Source: Amphiplicatus sp046296195
Lineage (GTDB): Bacteria; Pseudomonadota; Alphaproteobacteria; Caulobacterales; Parvularculaceae
Direction: 5' to 3'
Assembly: GCA_046296195.1 (NCBI GenBank)
Contig: JBKBLR010000002.1
Coordinates: forward strand, 62,001-126,000
DNA length: 64,000 nucleotides
A program made the translations under genes and the position numbers. Position 1 is the stretch's first letter; each line of letters opens with the position of its first letter. Shown piece after piece: positions 32,648 to 41,005 of this stretch. The notes under the pieces were generated by a model that did not search any database, had not been told where the DNA came from, and worked only from the letters and a program-made list of their open reading frames with translations.

Positions 32648-35259
32648 AAATCGCTCATTTCACGATTTGCTCTCGGAACTACCTCGCTTATGCGTTGACG
32701 CTCCGGGAATCGCTCCTCAAGGCGGATTCGGGCGCTGATTTCTTCATTTATCTCGCCGATGACGCCGAGGGCCTCGACCTTTCGCCCGAGGTCCGCGTCG
32801 TTCCCGTCGCCGACATCGACATGCCTGCGCTTTGGGACATGGCGCTGCGATACACGGTCATGGAGTTCAATACGGCGATCAAGCCGTTCTGCATTCTCGA
32901 CCTTTGGGACCAGCGCGGATATGACGCCGCGGTCTACCTCGATCCCGATCTATATTTCCTCCGTCCCCTGACGGCCGTGAAGGACGCGATCGCCCGGGGG
33001 CATGACTGCGTGCTGACCCCGCATCTTCTCGAGCCGCTCGAAGACGATTTTCACCCTGACGACATCCAGATCCTTCGGACCGGCGTTTACAATCTCGGCT
33101 TCGGCGCCTTCGCGAACAGGCCGGGCGCGCGGCGCTTCGTCGAGTGGTGGGGCCGGGAATGCGAGACGAATTGCGTCGTCGATCTCGAGGCAGGGCTCTT
33201 CGTCGACCAGCGGCTTGCCGACTATGCGCCGGCCTTCGCCGACAACGCCTTCATTTTGCGCGATCCCGGCTATAACGCCGCTTACTGGAATCTGAAGCAC
33301 CGCCCGCTGAAGAAGACTGAGGACGGGTGGACGGCGGCGGGCGCGCCGCTTGTCTTCTTCCATTTCAGCGGCGTCGTGCCGGGCGATCCGAAAACTTTCT
33401 CGAAGCACCAGGACCGCTTCACCGTCGAGGATCTGGGGCCGGGGAAGGCGCTCCTCGTCGACTATCTCGCAGCGCTGGGCCGCCACGGTCACGAGAAGCG
33501 CAGGAAGGCGCCTTACGCCTTCGACGCCTTCAGCGATGGGCGGCGCATCACGCCCGAAATGCGGCGCGTCTATGCGAAATCGAACCATGCGCGCATCACC
33601 CGGCGCGACCGCGCCTTCCGGCCGCGCTATGAGCTTTTCAACGCGCTCGCCCCGATCGCGCATGACGGCGCCAGGGATTTTCCGGTGACGCGGCTGATGC
33701 ACGAGATTTACGTCGGCCGGAAGGACCTGCATGACATCTTCCCGCTCTCGACTGCGGAAGGGCGTCGCGGCTTCGCCTTCTGGTTCCTTTCCTCCGCGCC
33801 AAAGGAGCATGACGTGCCGGAGGAGTGCCTGGCGCCCGTCCGGCGGGCGGTCGCACGCGAGAGCGACGCCGGCGCACGCCCGGCGCCGCTTGCGCCCGGC
33901 GCAGCGCCGGCGCCGAAGGGCCTGCGCGCCTCGCTGCGCCCGCTGGTGCGCAGGGTCTACCACCGCGTTCCGGCGCTCAGGGCGGCCTATGACGGCCTGC
34001 CGGCGAAAATCCGCATGCGCGCGCGCAAGGCGCTCATCAATGTCGATTCCGAAGCCGACGCAGCCGCCGCGCGCGCCGCGCCGACGCTTGCGCCCGCCGG
34101 CCGCCGGATCGACCCTGCGCGCTGGCCGGGCGTTGATCTTTACGGCTATTTCCGGACTGAAAGCGGCGTCGGCGAGGGGGCGCGGCGCGCCGCCGCGGCG
34201 CTCCGCGGCGCCGGGATCGACACGCAGACTTTCGCGCTCGGCACGCAGGGCGTGTTCAAGGAATCGATCGACTGGGACGATGACGATCCGGCCTCGCCGC
34301 CGCGCCGCATCACGCTCATGCATGTAAACGCCGACCAGTTGCCGCTACTCGGGCGCTTCATCGACCCGTCGCGGCTCGTCGGCTCCTTCCGGATCGGCTT
34401 CTGGGCGTGGGAGCTGCCGGTCTTTCCGGAGGCGTGGGCGCCGGCCTTTGACCTCGTCGACGAGATCTGGGCGCCGAGCGCGTTCACCGCCGAGGCGATC
34501 CGTGCACGGACGAAAAAGCCGGTTCGGGTCGTTCCCCATCCGGCGCCGGACGCTGCGCCCGCCGCGCCTGACCGCGCGCGCTTCGGCGTTCCTGACGATC
34601 GCCTCGCCGTGTTCGCCAATCTCGATCTGAATTCCTATGTCGCGCGCAAGAATCCGGAAGGCGCGGTCGCGGCCTTCCGCGCCGCCTTCGGCGACAAGGC
34701 GGACGGGCCCGTCCTCATCCTTAAGACGCATGGCGGCAGGCATGTCGAGGAAGCGCGCCGGCGCATCCGGGACATCACGGCGGGCGCGGCCAACATCGTC
34801 GTCGTCGATCAGGTCCTGTCCGCGAAGGACCTCGCCTGCCTCCAGGCCTGCGCGGACATCTATCTGTCGCTTCACCGCGCCGAGGGCTTCGGGCTCGGAA
34901 TCGCCGAGTTCATGGCGCAGGGAAAGCCAGTCGTCGTCACCGGCTGGTCCGGCAATATGGATTTCACGGATGAGAGCTGCGCCGCGATCGTCGGCCATGA
35001 CCTCGTTCCGGTGAAGCCCGGCGATTATCCCTTCGCGGAGGGCGCGCGCTGGGCCGAGCCGTGCCTCGTCGACGCGGTGCGTCACTTGCGGGAGCTTGCG
35101 GCCTCGCCGGCGCGGCGCGCCGATCTTGGACGGGCGGGACAGCGCCGCGTTCGCGATCAGCTTTCCACGGCGGCGGTCGGCGCGCTGATGCGCGCGCGTC
35201 TTGAGGAGATCGATGCGGACCTTAGGGGGCCGCCTATAGTTTCCAGGATGGCCGGATGA
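32644..35259 (+). CDS. two-domain glycosyltransferase fusion (GT-A-like N-terminus, GT4-like C-terminus)
   Basis: An 871-residue protein starting at ATG 32644, overlapping the previous stop. Residues 1-330 form a GT-A-like domain with a DPD metal motif at 100-102 (AVYLDPDLYF) and a late FFHFSG; this type is seen in hypothetical GTs of surface-sugar clusters. A linker at about 420-490 is Ala/Pro-rich. Residues about 500-860 are GT4-like: LYGYFRTESGVGEGAR, then NLDLNSYVARKNPEGAV, then HRAEGFGLGIAEFMAQGKPV with an EX7E pair. Two sugar-transfer sites in one chain suggest sequential additions. The last 26 bases overlap msrA on the other strand. Confidence 0.83.
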   Translation: MKIAHFTICSRNYLAYALTLRESLLKADSGADFFIYLADDAEGLDLSPEVRVVPVADIDMPALWDMALRYTVMEFNTAIKPFCILDLWDQRGYDAAVYLDPDLYFLRPLTAVKDAIARGHDCVLTPHLLEPLEDDFHPDDIQILRTGVYNLGFGAFANRPGARRFVEWWGRECETNCVVDLEAGLFVDQRLADYAPAFADNAFILRDPGYNAAYWNLKHRPLKKTEDGWTAAGAPLVFFHFSGVVPGDPKTFSKHQDRFTVEDLGPGKALLVDYLAALGRHGHEKRRKAPYAFDAFSDGRRITPEMRRVYAKSNHARITRRDRAFRPRYELFNALAPIAHDGARDFPVTRLMHEIYVGRKDLHDIFPLSTAEGRRGFAFWFLSSAPKEHDVPEECLAPVRRAVARESDAGARPAPLAPGAAPAPKGLRASLRPLVRRVYHRVPALRAAYDGLPAKIRMRARKALINVDSEADAAAARAAPTLAPAGRRIDPARWPGVDLYGYFRTESGVGEGARRAAAALRGAGIDTQTFALGTQGVFKESIDWDDDDPASPPRRITLMHVNADQLPLLGRFIDPSRLVGSFRIGFWAWELPVFPEAWAPAFDLVDEIWAPSAFTAEAIRARTKKPVRVVPHPAPDAAPAAPDRARFGVPDDRLAVFANLDLNSYVARKNPEGAVAAFRAAFGDKADGPVLILKTHGGRHVEEARRRIRDITAGAANIVVVDQVLSAKDLACLQACADIYLSLHRAEGFGLGIAEFMAQGKPVVVTGWSGNMDFTDESCAAIVGHDLVPVKPGDYPFAEGARWAEPCLVDAVRHLRELAASPARRADLGRAGQRRVRDQLSTAAVGALMRARLEEIDADLRGPPIVSRMAG

Positions 35260-35737
35260 AATGGCAGGTGTAGCCGTCAGGATATTTGACGAGATAGTCC
35301 TGATGATATTCCTCAGCCTTCCACCACTCGCCGGCAGGTTCGACCGTCGTCACGACCTTGCCTGGCCATTTGCCTGATGCGTTGACGGCGGCGATGACCG
35401 CTTCGGCCTCACGCTTTTGTTCGTCGTCGAGCGCGAAGATCGCCGAGCGATATTGCGAGCCGATGTCGTTGCCCTGGCGGTCCTTCGTCGTCGGATCGTG
35501 AATCTGGAAGAGGAACTCAAGAAGCTTGCGATAGCTGATCCGCGCCGGATCGTAGCTGATGCGGATCGCTTCCGCATGGCCCGTCGTTCCCGTCTTCACG
35601 TCCTTGTAGGTCGCATTCTTCGTGCGCCCGCCGGTGTAGCCGACTTCGGTCGCAACGACGCCCGGCAGTTTGCGGAACAGGTCCTCAACGCCCCAGAAGC
35701 AGCCGCCGGCGAAGATCGCGGTTTTCGTATCGGTCAT
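35234..35737 (-). CDS. msrA: peptide-methionine (S)-S-oxide reductase
   Basis: A 167-residue MsrA with the catalytic motif GGCFWG (Cys13), then VGYTGG and the TTGHAEAIRISYDP stretch. YHQDYL and the CHF near the end complete the family pattern. It repairs oxidised methionine in proteins using thioredoxin. It lies 8 bp downstream of trxB on the same strand, and so probably shares its transcript, a sensible pairing since thioredoxin reductase supplies the reducing power. No MsrB domain is fused. Confidence 0.95.
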   Translation of the reverse strand: MTDTKTAIFAGGCFWGVEDLFRKLPGVVATEVGYTGGRTKNATYKDVKTGTTGHAEAIRISYDPARISYRKLLEFLFQIHDPTTKDRQGNDIGSQYRSAIFALDDEQKREAEAVIAAVNASGKWPGKVVTTVEPAGEWWKAEEYHQDYLVKYPDGYTCHFIRPSWKL

Positions 35738-35745
35738 GGGAACTC

Positions 35746-36693
35746 CTAATGCCCGGCGCCGAATTCGCGGCCGGCGAGATAGCGTTCGGCTTCGAGCGCA
35801 GCCATGCAGCCCATGCCGGCCGCGGTGACCGCCTGGCGGTAGACCTCGTCGGTCACGTCGCCCGCCGCGAAGACGCCGGGAACGCTCGTCGAGGCTGTGC
35901 CCGGGGTGACGATCAGATAGCCGTTCGCTTTCATCGGCAGCTTTCCGGCGAAAAGGTCCGTCGCCGGCTTGTGGCCGATGGCGATGAAGACGCCGTCGGT
36001 CTTCAGCTCGCGCGTCGCGCCGGTCTTTGCGTGTTTGAGACGCACGCCCGTGACGCCCTGGGGATCATCCGTGCCCAGAATTTCATCGACCTGGTGATCC
36101 CAGATCACTTCGACATTCGCTTTGGCGAAGAGGCGGTCCTGCAGGATTTTCTCCGCGCGAAAACGGTCGCGGCGGTGGACGACGGTCACCGACTTCGCAA
36201 GGCCGGAAAGATAAAGCGCCTCCTCGACCGCGGTGTTGCCGCCGCCGACGACCACGACATCCTTGCCGCGATAGAAAAACCCGTCGCAGGTCGCGCAGGC
36301 CGAGACGCCGAAGCCCTGGAATTTCTTCTCCGACGGCAGGCCGAGCCATTTCGCCTGCGCGCCGGTCGCGATGACGAGCGCGTCGGTTTCATAGGTTTCG
36401 CCGCTGTCGCCCTTCAGCGTGATCGGCTTTTTCGTGAGGTCCACGTCGACGATGAGGTCGCTGACGAATTCGGCCCCGACATGGCTTGCCTGGCGTTGCA
36501 TCTCGTCCATCAGCCACGGGCCTTGGATCACCTCGGCAAAGCCCGGATAATTCTCGACATCGGTCGTGATCGTCATCTGCCCGCCGGGCTGCAGCCCTTG
36601 GACGACGACGGGCTTGAGGCCCGCCCGCGCGGCGTAGATGGCGGCGGTGAGGCCCGCGGGGCCCGAGCCGAGAATGAGGAGCTTGGTGCGCAT
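35746..36693 (-). CDS. trxB: thioredoxin-disulfide reductase
   Basis: A 315-residue FAD/NADPH enzyme starting at ATG 36693, with AAAGGAAA just upstream. FAD-binding GSGPAGLTAAIYAARAG begins at residue 9, the redox pair is C133/C136 (SACATCDG), the NADPH site is VVGGGNTAVEEALYL, and the C-terminal FAD motif is GVFAAGDVTDEVYRQAVTAAG. Length and motifs are standard for bacterial TrxB. It reduces thioredoxin with NADPH and is followed by msrA. Confidence 0.96.
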   Translation of the reverse strand: MRTKLLILGSGPAGLTAAIYAARAGLKPVVVQGLQPGGQMTITTDVENYPGFAEVIQGPWLMDEMQRQASHVGAEFVSDLIVDVDLTKKPITLKGDSGETYETDALVIATGAQAKWLGLPSEKKFQGFGVSACATCDGFFYRGKDVVVVGGGNTAVEEALYLSGLAKSVTVVHRRDRFRAEKILQDRLFAKANVEVIWDHQVDEILGTDDPQGVTGVRLKHAKTGATRELKTDGVFIAIGHKPATDLFAGKLPMKANGYLIVTPGTASTSVPGVFAAGDVTDEVYRQAVTAAGMGCMAALEAERYLAGREFGAGH

Positions 36694-36819
36694 CAGGTTT
36701 CCTTTCGCCGGTCGCGATATGACCGCGCCACCCCCGATCCGCAAGGCGATGAGGCTGCCGCCTCACGCGCTGCTGAACGAGGCCCGACGCATCGGTCTTG
36801 CCGGCGGGCGCGCTAGTTG

Positions 36820-36833
36820 GTAACATTTGTTAC
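36820..36833. promoter_or_regulatory. palindromic operator candidate before the homogentisate operon
   Basis: GTAACATTTGTTAC is a perfect palindrome (6-bp arms, TT centre) 17 bases before the hmgA-like start codon. It overlaps TAACAT (36821-36826), which is spaced 17 bp from TTGCCG (36798-36803) and could be the -10/-35 pair. A site covering the -10 fits repression. The family of the regulator is not evident from sequence. Confidence 0.5.
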
Positions 36834-36850
36834 TATTTCGAGGAGCCCTC

Positions 36851-38002
36851 ATGAAACGCTGGATCACCGCTTCCCGGGTCGAGGGCGACGCCTCGCGCCA
36901 GGCCCATGCCGACCTGCCGCCCGGCACCTATGAGCGCGAAATCTCCAAGGAAGGTTTCTTCGGGCCTGCCGCGTTCATGCACCATCGGCGCCCGCCGACC
37001 GGCTGGTCGGCGTTCGAGGGGCCTTTGCGCCCGCGCGCTTTCAACCTCGCGGCGATGGAGCAAGCCCCATTGTCGCCCTGGTGCGCGCCGCGGGTGCTCC
37101 ATAACCGCGCGGCCGAGATCCGCTTCTGGAAGCTCGGCGCGGCGATGCCTGCGCTTGCGCGCAACGCCGACGGCGACCAGCTCCTCTTCATCCATGAGGG
37201 CGCCGGCGCGCTCTTCTGCGATTACGGGCATCTCGCCTTCGAGGCGGGGGATTATATCCTGCTGCCGCGCGGCACGATGTGGAGACTGAGCCCGACGAGG
37301 CCTGTCAGCGTGCTGATGATCGAGGCGACAGGCTCGCATTACATGCTGCCCGACAAGGGCCTGTTGGGAAACCATGCGATCTTCGACCCGGCCCTGTTCG
37401 ACACGCCGAAGCTCGACGACGCCTTCCGCGCCCATCAGGCCGATGACCGCGAAACGCGCGTCGAGATCAAGAAGCGGGGCGAGGTCTCGGTCGCGACCTA
37501 TCCTTACAATCCGCTCGACGTCGTCGGCTGGCATGGCGAGCTTGCGCCCGTGCGCATCAATGTTCGTCATGTCCGGCCCTTGATGAGCCATCGCTATCAT
37601 GTGCCGCCCTCGGCGCACACGACTTTCATCGCCGACCGCTTCGTCGTCTGCACCTTCGCGCCTCGGCCCTTCGAGACCGACCCCGGCGCGTTGAAGGTCC
37701 CGTTCTTCCATAACAATGATGATTACGACGAAGTGCTCTTCTACCACGCCGGCGACTTCTTCAGCCGCGACAATATCGACGCCGGCATGATGACCTTCCA
37801 TCCTTCGGGTTTCACGCATGGGCCGCATCCGAAAGCGCTTCAAAACATGCTGGTGCAGAAAAAGGCGGCGACCGACGAATACGCCGTGATGATCGACACG
37901 CGCGATCCGCTCGATGTCGCGGAAGGTGCGGAAGCGGTTGAGGTCAAAGGCTATGTCGACAGCTGGAAGCCGCCAGCCGCCGCCAGGGACGGCGCGCGGT
38001 GA
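36851..38002 (+). CDS. hmgA: homogentisate 1,2-dioxygenase family protein
   Basis: A 383-residue cupin protein from ATG 36851, preceded by GAGGAG. It contains YEREISKEGFFGPAAFMHH, FIHEGAGALFCDYGHLAFEAGDYILLPRGT (in parts), and the metal-site region FFHNNDDYDEVLFYH and HPSGFTHGPHP. These match homogentisate dioxygenase, which opens the aromatic ring in tyrosine breakdown. It is shorter than the classical enzyme (about 430-450 residues), so it belongs to the short bacterial subgroup. The fumarylacetoacetase gene in the same operon supports the role. Confidence 0.83.
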   Translation: MKRWITASRVEGDASRQAHADLPPGTYEREISKEGFFGPAAFMHHRRPPTGWSAFEGPLRPRAFNLAAMEQAPLSPWCAPRVLHNRAAEIRFWKLGAAMPALARNADGDQLLFIHEGAGALFCDYGHLAFEAGDYILLPRGTMWRLSPTRPVSVLMIEATGSHYMLPDKGLLGNHAIFDPALFDTPKLDDAFRAHQADDRETRVEIKKRGEVSVATYPYNPLDVVGWHGELAPVRINVRHVRPLMSHRYHVPPSAHTTFIADRFVVCTFAPRPFETDPGALKVPFFHNNDDYDEVLFYHAGDFFSRDNIDAGMMTFHPSGFTHGPHPKALQNMLVQKKAATDEYAVMIDTRDPLDVAEGAEAVEVKGYVDSWKPPAAARDGAR

Positions 38003-38241
38003 CCGCCCGAACCCAGCACCCGGCGCCCGAAACGCTCTGCTGCGAGGAGATGCAGGCCGCGCTGCAGATGACCTGCGAGACGCATGACGACCCGTTCGAC
38101 TGCCCGGACAGTCTCATCGCCTATCATCCGGGGTTGAACCAGTTCGGCCTCATCGTTCATGATGGCGAGCGCCATGTCGTGGTGATCCGCCATTGCCCAT
38201 GGTGCGGATTGAAGCTTGCGGGCCCGGGAAAGACGTCATGA
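37999..38241 (+). CDS. DUF6980-like small cysteine-rich protein
   Basis: An 80-residue protein from GTG 37999, overlapping the hmgA stop. It has CC at 14-15, further Cys at 26 and 35, and a zinc-knuckle-like CPWCG (Cys66/Cys69) near the end; FGLIVHDGERHVVVIRHCPWCG is the conserved core. This matches the small DUF6980 pattern as I know it. The function is unknown. The cysteines suggest metal binding. It is translationally coupled on both sides within the homogentisate operon. Confidence 0.65.
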   Translation: MTARTQHPAPETLCCEEMQAALQMTCETHDDPFDCPDSLIAYHPGLNQFGLIVHDGERHVVVIRHCPWCGLKLAGPGKTS

Positions 38242-38558
38242 TCTGTCGTTTCTGGAGAGGCTGGACCACGCGGGAAAACGCCGCCGCCTACGAAAAAACG
38301 GTGCGCGGAGAAGTGATCCCCGCCATCGAGGCGCGAAAGATAGAGGGTTTCCTCAGCATTGATCTCATGCGGCGTGATGTCGGCGACGAAGTCGAATTCG
38401 CCACCATGATGTGGTTTGCAAGTCTCGACGACGTAAAGCGGTTCACCGGCGATGACTATGAAGTTGCGCATGTGCCGCCGGCGGCGCAAAAGGTGCTGAA
38501 ACGATTCGACCTCCGCTCCGCCCATTATGAAATCTTGGATCGACGGGACCAGAGATGA
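38238..38558 (+). CDS. antibiotic biosynthesis monooxygenase (ABM)-domain protein
   Basis: A 106-residue protein from ATG 38238, overlapping the previous stop (ATGA). It starts MICRFWRGWTTRENAAAYEK and ends with VAHVPPAAQKVLKRFDLRSAHYEI, the dimeric ferredoxin-like fold of ABM/YgiN-type proteins. Many such proteins are small oxygenases or isomerase-like helpers, and some bind haem or quinones. Its position between the ring-opening enzyme and fumarylacetoacetase, where maleylacetoacetate isomerase would be expected, is notable, but no isomerase activity can be claimed. Confidence 0.7.
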   Translation: MICRFWRGWTTRENAAAYEKTVRGEVIPAIEARKIEGFLSIDLMRRDVGDEVEFATMMWFASLDDVKRFTGDDYEVAHVPPAAQKVLKRFDLRSAHYEILDRRDQR

Positions 38559-39571
38559 AACTCGCCTCGCTGAAGCACGGCCGCGACGGACGCCTCGTCA
38601 TCGTCTCGGAAGACCTGACGCGATGCACGGATGCGAGCCGCATTGCGCCGACGCTGCAGGCCGCGCTCGACGACTGGGACCATGCCGAGCCGCATCTGCG
38701 CGAGCTCGCCCACAGCCTCGAGGTCGGGGCCGCGCCTGTCGAGCGTTTCCACGAGCGCGACTGCGCCGCGCCGCTGCCGCGCGCTTTTCAGTGGGCGGAC
38801 GGTTCGGCCTATGTCAATCATGTTGAGCTCGTAAGGAAGGCGCGCGGCGCGGAGATGCCGGCGAGCTTCTGGACCGATCCCCTGATGTACCAGGGCGGAT
38901 CGGACAGCTTCCTCGGTCCGCGCGACGACATCTTTTTCGCCGAAGACGAAAAATGGGGCGTCGATTTCGAGGCTGAGGTCGCGGTCGTCACCGGCGACGT
39001 GCCGATGGGCGTGACGCCCGCCGAAGCGCTGGGCCTCATTCGCCTCGTGATGCTGGTCAACGACGTCTCGCTGCGCGGCCTCATTCCCGACGAACTCGCC
39101 AAGGGCTTCGGGTTCTTCCAGTCGAAGCCGTCAACGGCCTTCAGCCCCTGCGCGGTGACGCCGGACGCGCTGGGCGAGGCGTGGAAGGGCGGCAAGCTGC
39201 ATCTGCCCCTCCTCGTCACGCTCAACGGAAAGCTTTTCGGCCGCGCCGATCCGGGCGTCGACATGACCTTCGATTTCGGCATGCTCATCGCCCATGCGGC
39301 GAAGACGCGGCCCCTCGGCGCCGGCTCGATCATAGGGTCCGGCACGGTGTCGAACCGGGGTGCCGACGGCGGGCCGGGCCGGCCTGTCGCCGAGGGCGGC
39401 GCCGGCTATTCCTGCATCGCCGAGCAGCGGATGATCGAGACGATCGCGACCGGCAAGCCGTCGACGCCGTTCATGCGCTTCGGCGACCGCGTCGAGATCG
39501 AGATGCGCGATGCGCGCCATCACTCCGTGTTCGGGCGCATCGATCAGACGGTGAAGAAATACGCCCGCTGA
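38555..39571 (+). CDS. fumarylacetoacetate hydrolase family protein
   Basis: A 338-residue protein from ATG 38555 (ATGA overlap). It has the FAH metal-binding pattern: DDIFFAEDEKWGVDFEAEVAVVTGDV (the two acidic residues of WxxDFEAEVAVV), then NDVSLRGLIPDE and FGFFQSKPSTAFSP, and GAGSIIGSGTVSN. The length fits bacterial fumarylacetoacetases, which release fumarate and acetoacetate in the last step of tyrosine breakdown. Other FAH-family hydrolases or decarboxylases share the fold, but the operon with the hmgA-like gene makes fumarylacetoacetase most likely. Confidence 0.87.
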   Translation: MKLASLKHGRDGRLVIVSEDLTRCTDASRIAPTLQAALDDWDHAEPHLRELAHSLEVGAAPVERFHERDCAAPLPRAFQWADGSAYVNHVELVRKARGAEMPASFWTDPLMYQGGSDSFLGPRDDIFFAEDEKWGVDFEAEVAVVTGDVPMGVTPAEALGLIRLVMLVNDVSLRGLIPDELAKGFGFFQSKPSTAFSPCAVTPDALGEAWKGGKLHLPLLVTLNGKLFGRADPGVDMTFDFGMLIAHAAKTRPLGAGSIIGSGTVSNRGADGGPGRPVAEGGAGYSCIAEQRMIETIATGKPSTPFMRFGDRVEIEMRDARHHSVFGRIDQTVKKYAR

Positions 39572-39573
39572 GC

Positions 39574-39975
39574 TCAGCCGGAAACGCGCAAGGCGGCGAT
39601 ATAGCCGAAGGTGGCGGCGGTCGCCGTCAGGAACGTTCCCCAGACGACGTCGACGACGGCGACAGCGGCCGGATAGCCCTTGAGCGTCGCCAGATTGGTC
39701 GCATCATAGGTTGCATAGGCGAGGAAGCCGAGCATCGCCCCGTTGAGGAGGGCGGTCGCCATGCCGCCGGAGGCCAGGGCCGGGGCGACCGCAAAATAGA
39801 CGATCCCGGCGAGGTAAATCACATAGAACACGGCAGCGACGCCGAGATCGGGCTTGTCGCGCAGGAGCCCCGCGAGCCGGCTGAAATAGAAATTCTTGGC
39901 GACCATGCCGAGCCAGATCGCGTCGAGGACGATGAAAGCGACGGCGGCGCCGGCATAGGCGGCGAGGAGCTGCAT
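39574..39975 (-). CDS. DUF2177 family membrane protein
   Basis: A 133-residue protein with four hydrophobic segments. The DUF2177 pattern is clear: VLDAIWLGMVAKNFYF, then VIYLAGIVYFAV, then GFLAYATYDATNLATLKGYP with TxNLATL-type text. It is an inner-membrane protein of unknown function, convergent with the fumarylacetoacetase gene, with 2 bp between their stops. Confidence 0.82.
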   Translation of the reverse strand: MQLLAAYAGAAVAFIVLDAIWLGMVAKNFYFSRLAGLLRDKPDLGVAAVFYVIYLAGIVYFAVAPALASGGMATALLNGAMLGFLAYATYDATNLATLKGYPAAVAVVDVVWGTFLTATAATFGYIAALRVSG

Positions 39976-40087
39976 CTGGAAATCCGAGTGAATACCCAGA
40001 AGATACGCGCCGTCGCGGTCCCCGGTTCAATCCGCTGGCCGGGCGCGGCGAGGGCCATTATGGTCGCCCCGTTCTGGAGACCGACGA

Positions 40088-41005
40088 ATGACCAGCCTCA
40101 GGGCCCGCCTCGCCAACCGTTATCTGCGGCTCACCATGAAGCGCAAGCCGCTGCACCTCATCGAGCCCGCGGATCTGCGCGACTATTTCGAGCGCCGGCG
40201 CATCAACTTTCACCCGAAAGACGTCGCGATCGAGCTCGTCGCGGAGGCCGGCGTCAAAGGCGAATGGCAGCGTCCGGCGGGGCTTTCCGGGACGCCCCCC
40301 GTCATCTTTTACATGCATGGCGGCGCCTATGTGTTCGGCTCGACCGGACTTTACCGGTCGATGACGATGCCGATGGCGAAGATCGCCGGCGCCGATCTTT
40401 TCTCGCTCGATTACCGTCTCGCGCCCGAAAATCCCTGTCCGGCGGCGATCGAGGATGCTCTCGCCGCGTTTGACTGGCTGACGAAGCGCGTCGCGCCTGA
40501 GCGGATCGTTCTCGGAGGTGATTCGGCCGGCGGGGGCCTCGTGCTCGCGACGCTGCAAGCCCTGCGCGATCGCGGACTGCCGGCGCCCGCCGGCGCCTTT
40601 GTCTATTCGCCGTGGACCGATCTTGCCGCGACCGGCGCCTCGGTCAGCGCCAACGCCCGCAGCGACTGCATGTTCCAGGAAGCCTCGATCCGCAACGGCG
40701 GTTCACGCTACGCAGGCTCGCTCGACCTCAAGGATCCGCGCGTCTCTCCGCTCTATGGCGATTTCCGCGGCTTGCCCCCGCTCCTCGTCCTCGTCAGCGA
40801 GGCTGAGATGCTGTTCGACGACGCGCGCCGCATGGTCGAAAAGGCGAGGGCCGCCGGCGTCGATGTCCGCTTCGAACCGCAGCCGGGCCTCTGCCATGTC
40901 TGGCCGCTCTTTTATCCGCTCTATCCTGAGACGAAGACTGCGCTCGAACGCACGGCTGAGTTCGTGCGCGAGCGGACGGCCGCCGCGCAAAGGCTCGCCG
41001 CATGA
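40088..41005 (+). CDS. alpha/beta hydrolase of the hormone-sensitive-lipase family
   Basis: A 305-residue esterase. The HSL oxyanion motif HGGAYVFGS is followed by DYRLAPENPCPAAIEDA, the nucleophile motif GGDSAGGGL, and a late LCHVWPLFYP where the catalytic His lies. The acid residue is probably in LVSEAEMLFDDA. No signal peptide, so it is a cytoplasmic carboxylesterase with unknown substrate. Its stop overlaps the start of the small gene that follows. Confidence 0.87.
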   Translation: MTSLRARLANRYLRLTMKRKPLHLIEPADLRDYFERRRINFHPKDVAIELVAEAGVKGEWQRPAGLSGTPPVIFYMHGGAYVFGSTGLYRSMTMPMAKIAGADLFSLDYRLAPENPCPAAIEDALAAFDWLTKRVAPERIVLGGDSAGGGLVLATLQALRDRGLPAPAGAFVYSPWTDLAATGASVSANARSDCMFQEASIRNGGSRYAGSLDLKDPRVSPLYGDFRGLPPLLVLVSEAEMLFDDARRMVEKARAAGVDVRFEPQPGLCHVWPLFYPLYPETKTALERTAEFVRERTAAAQRLAA

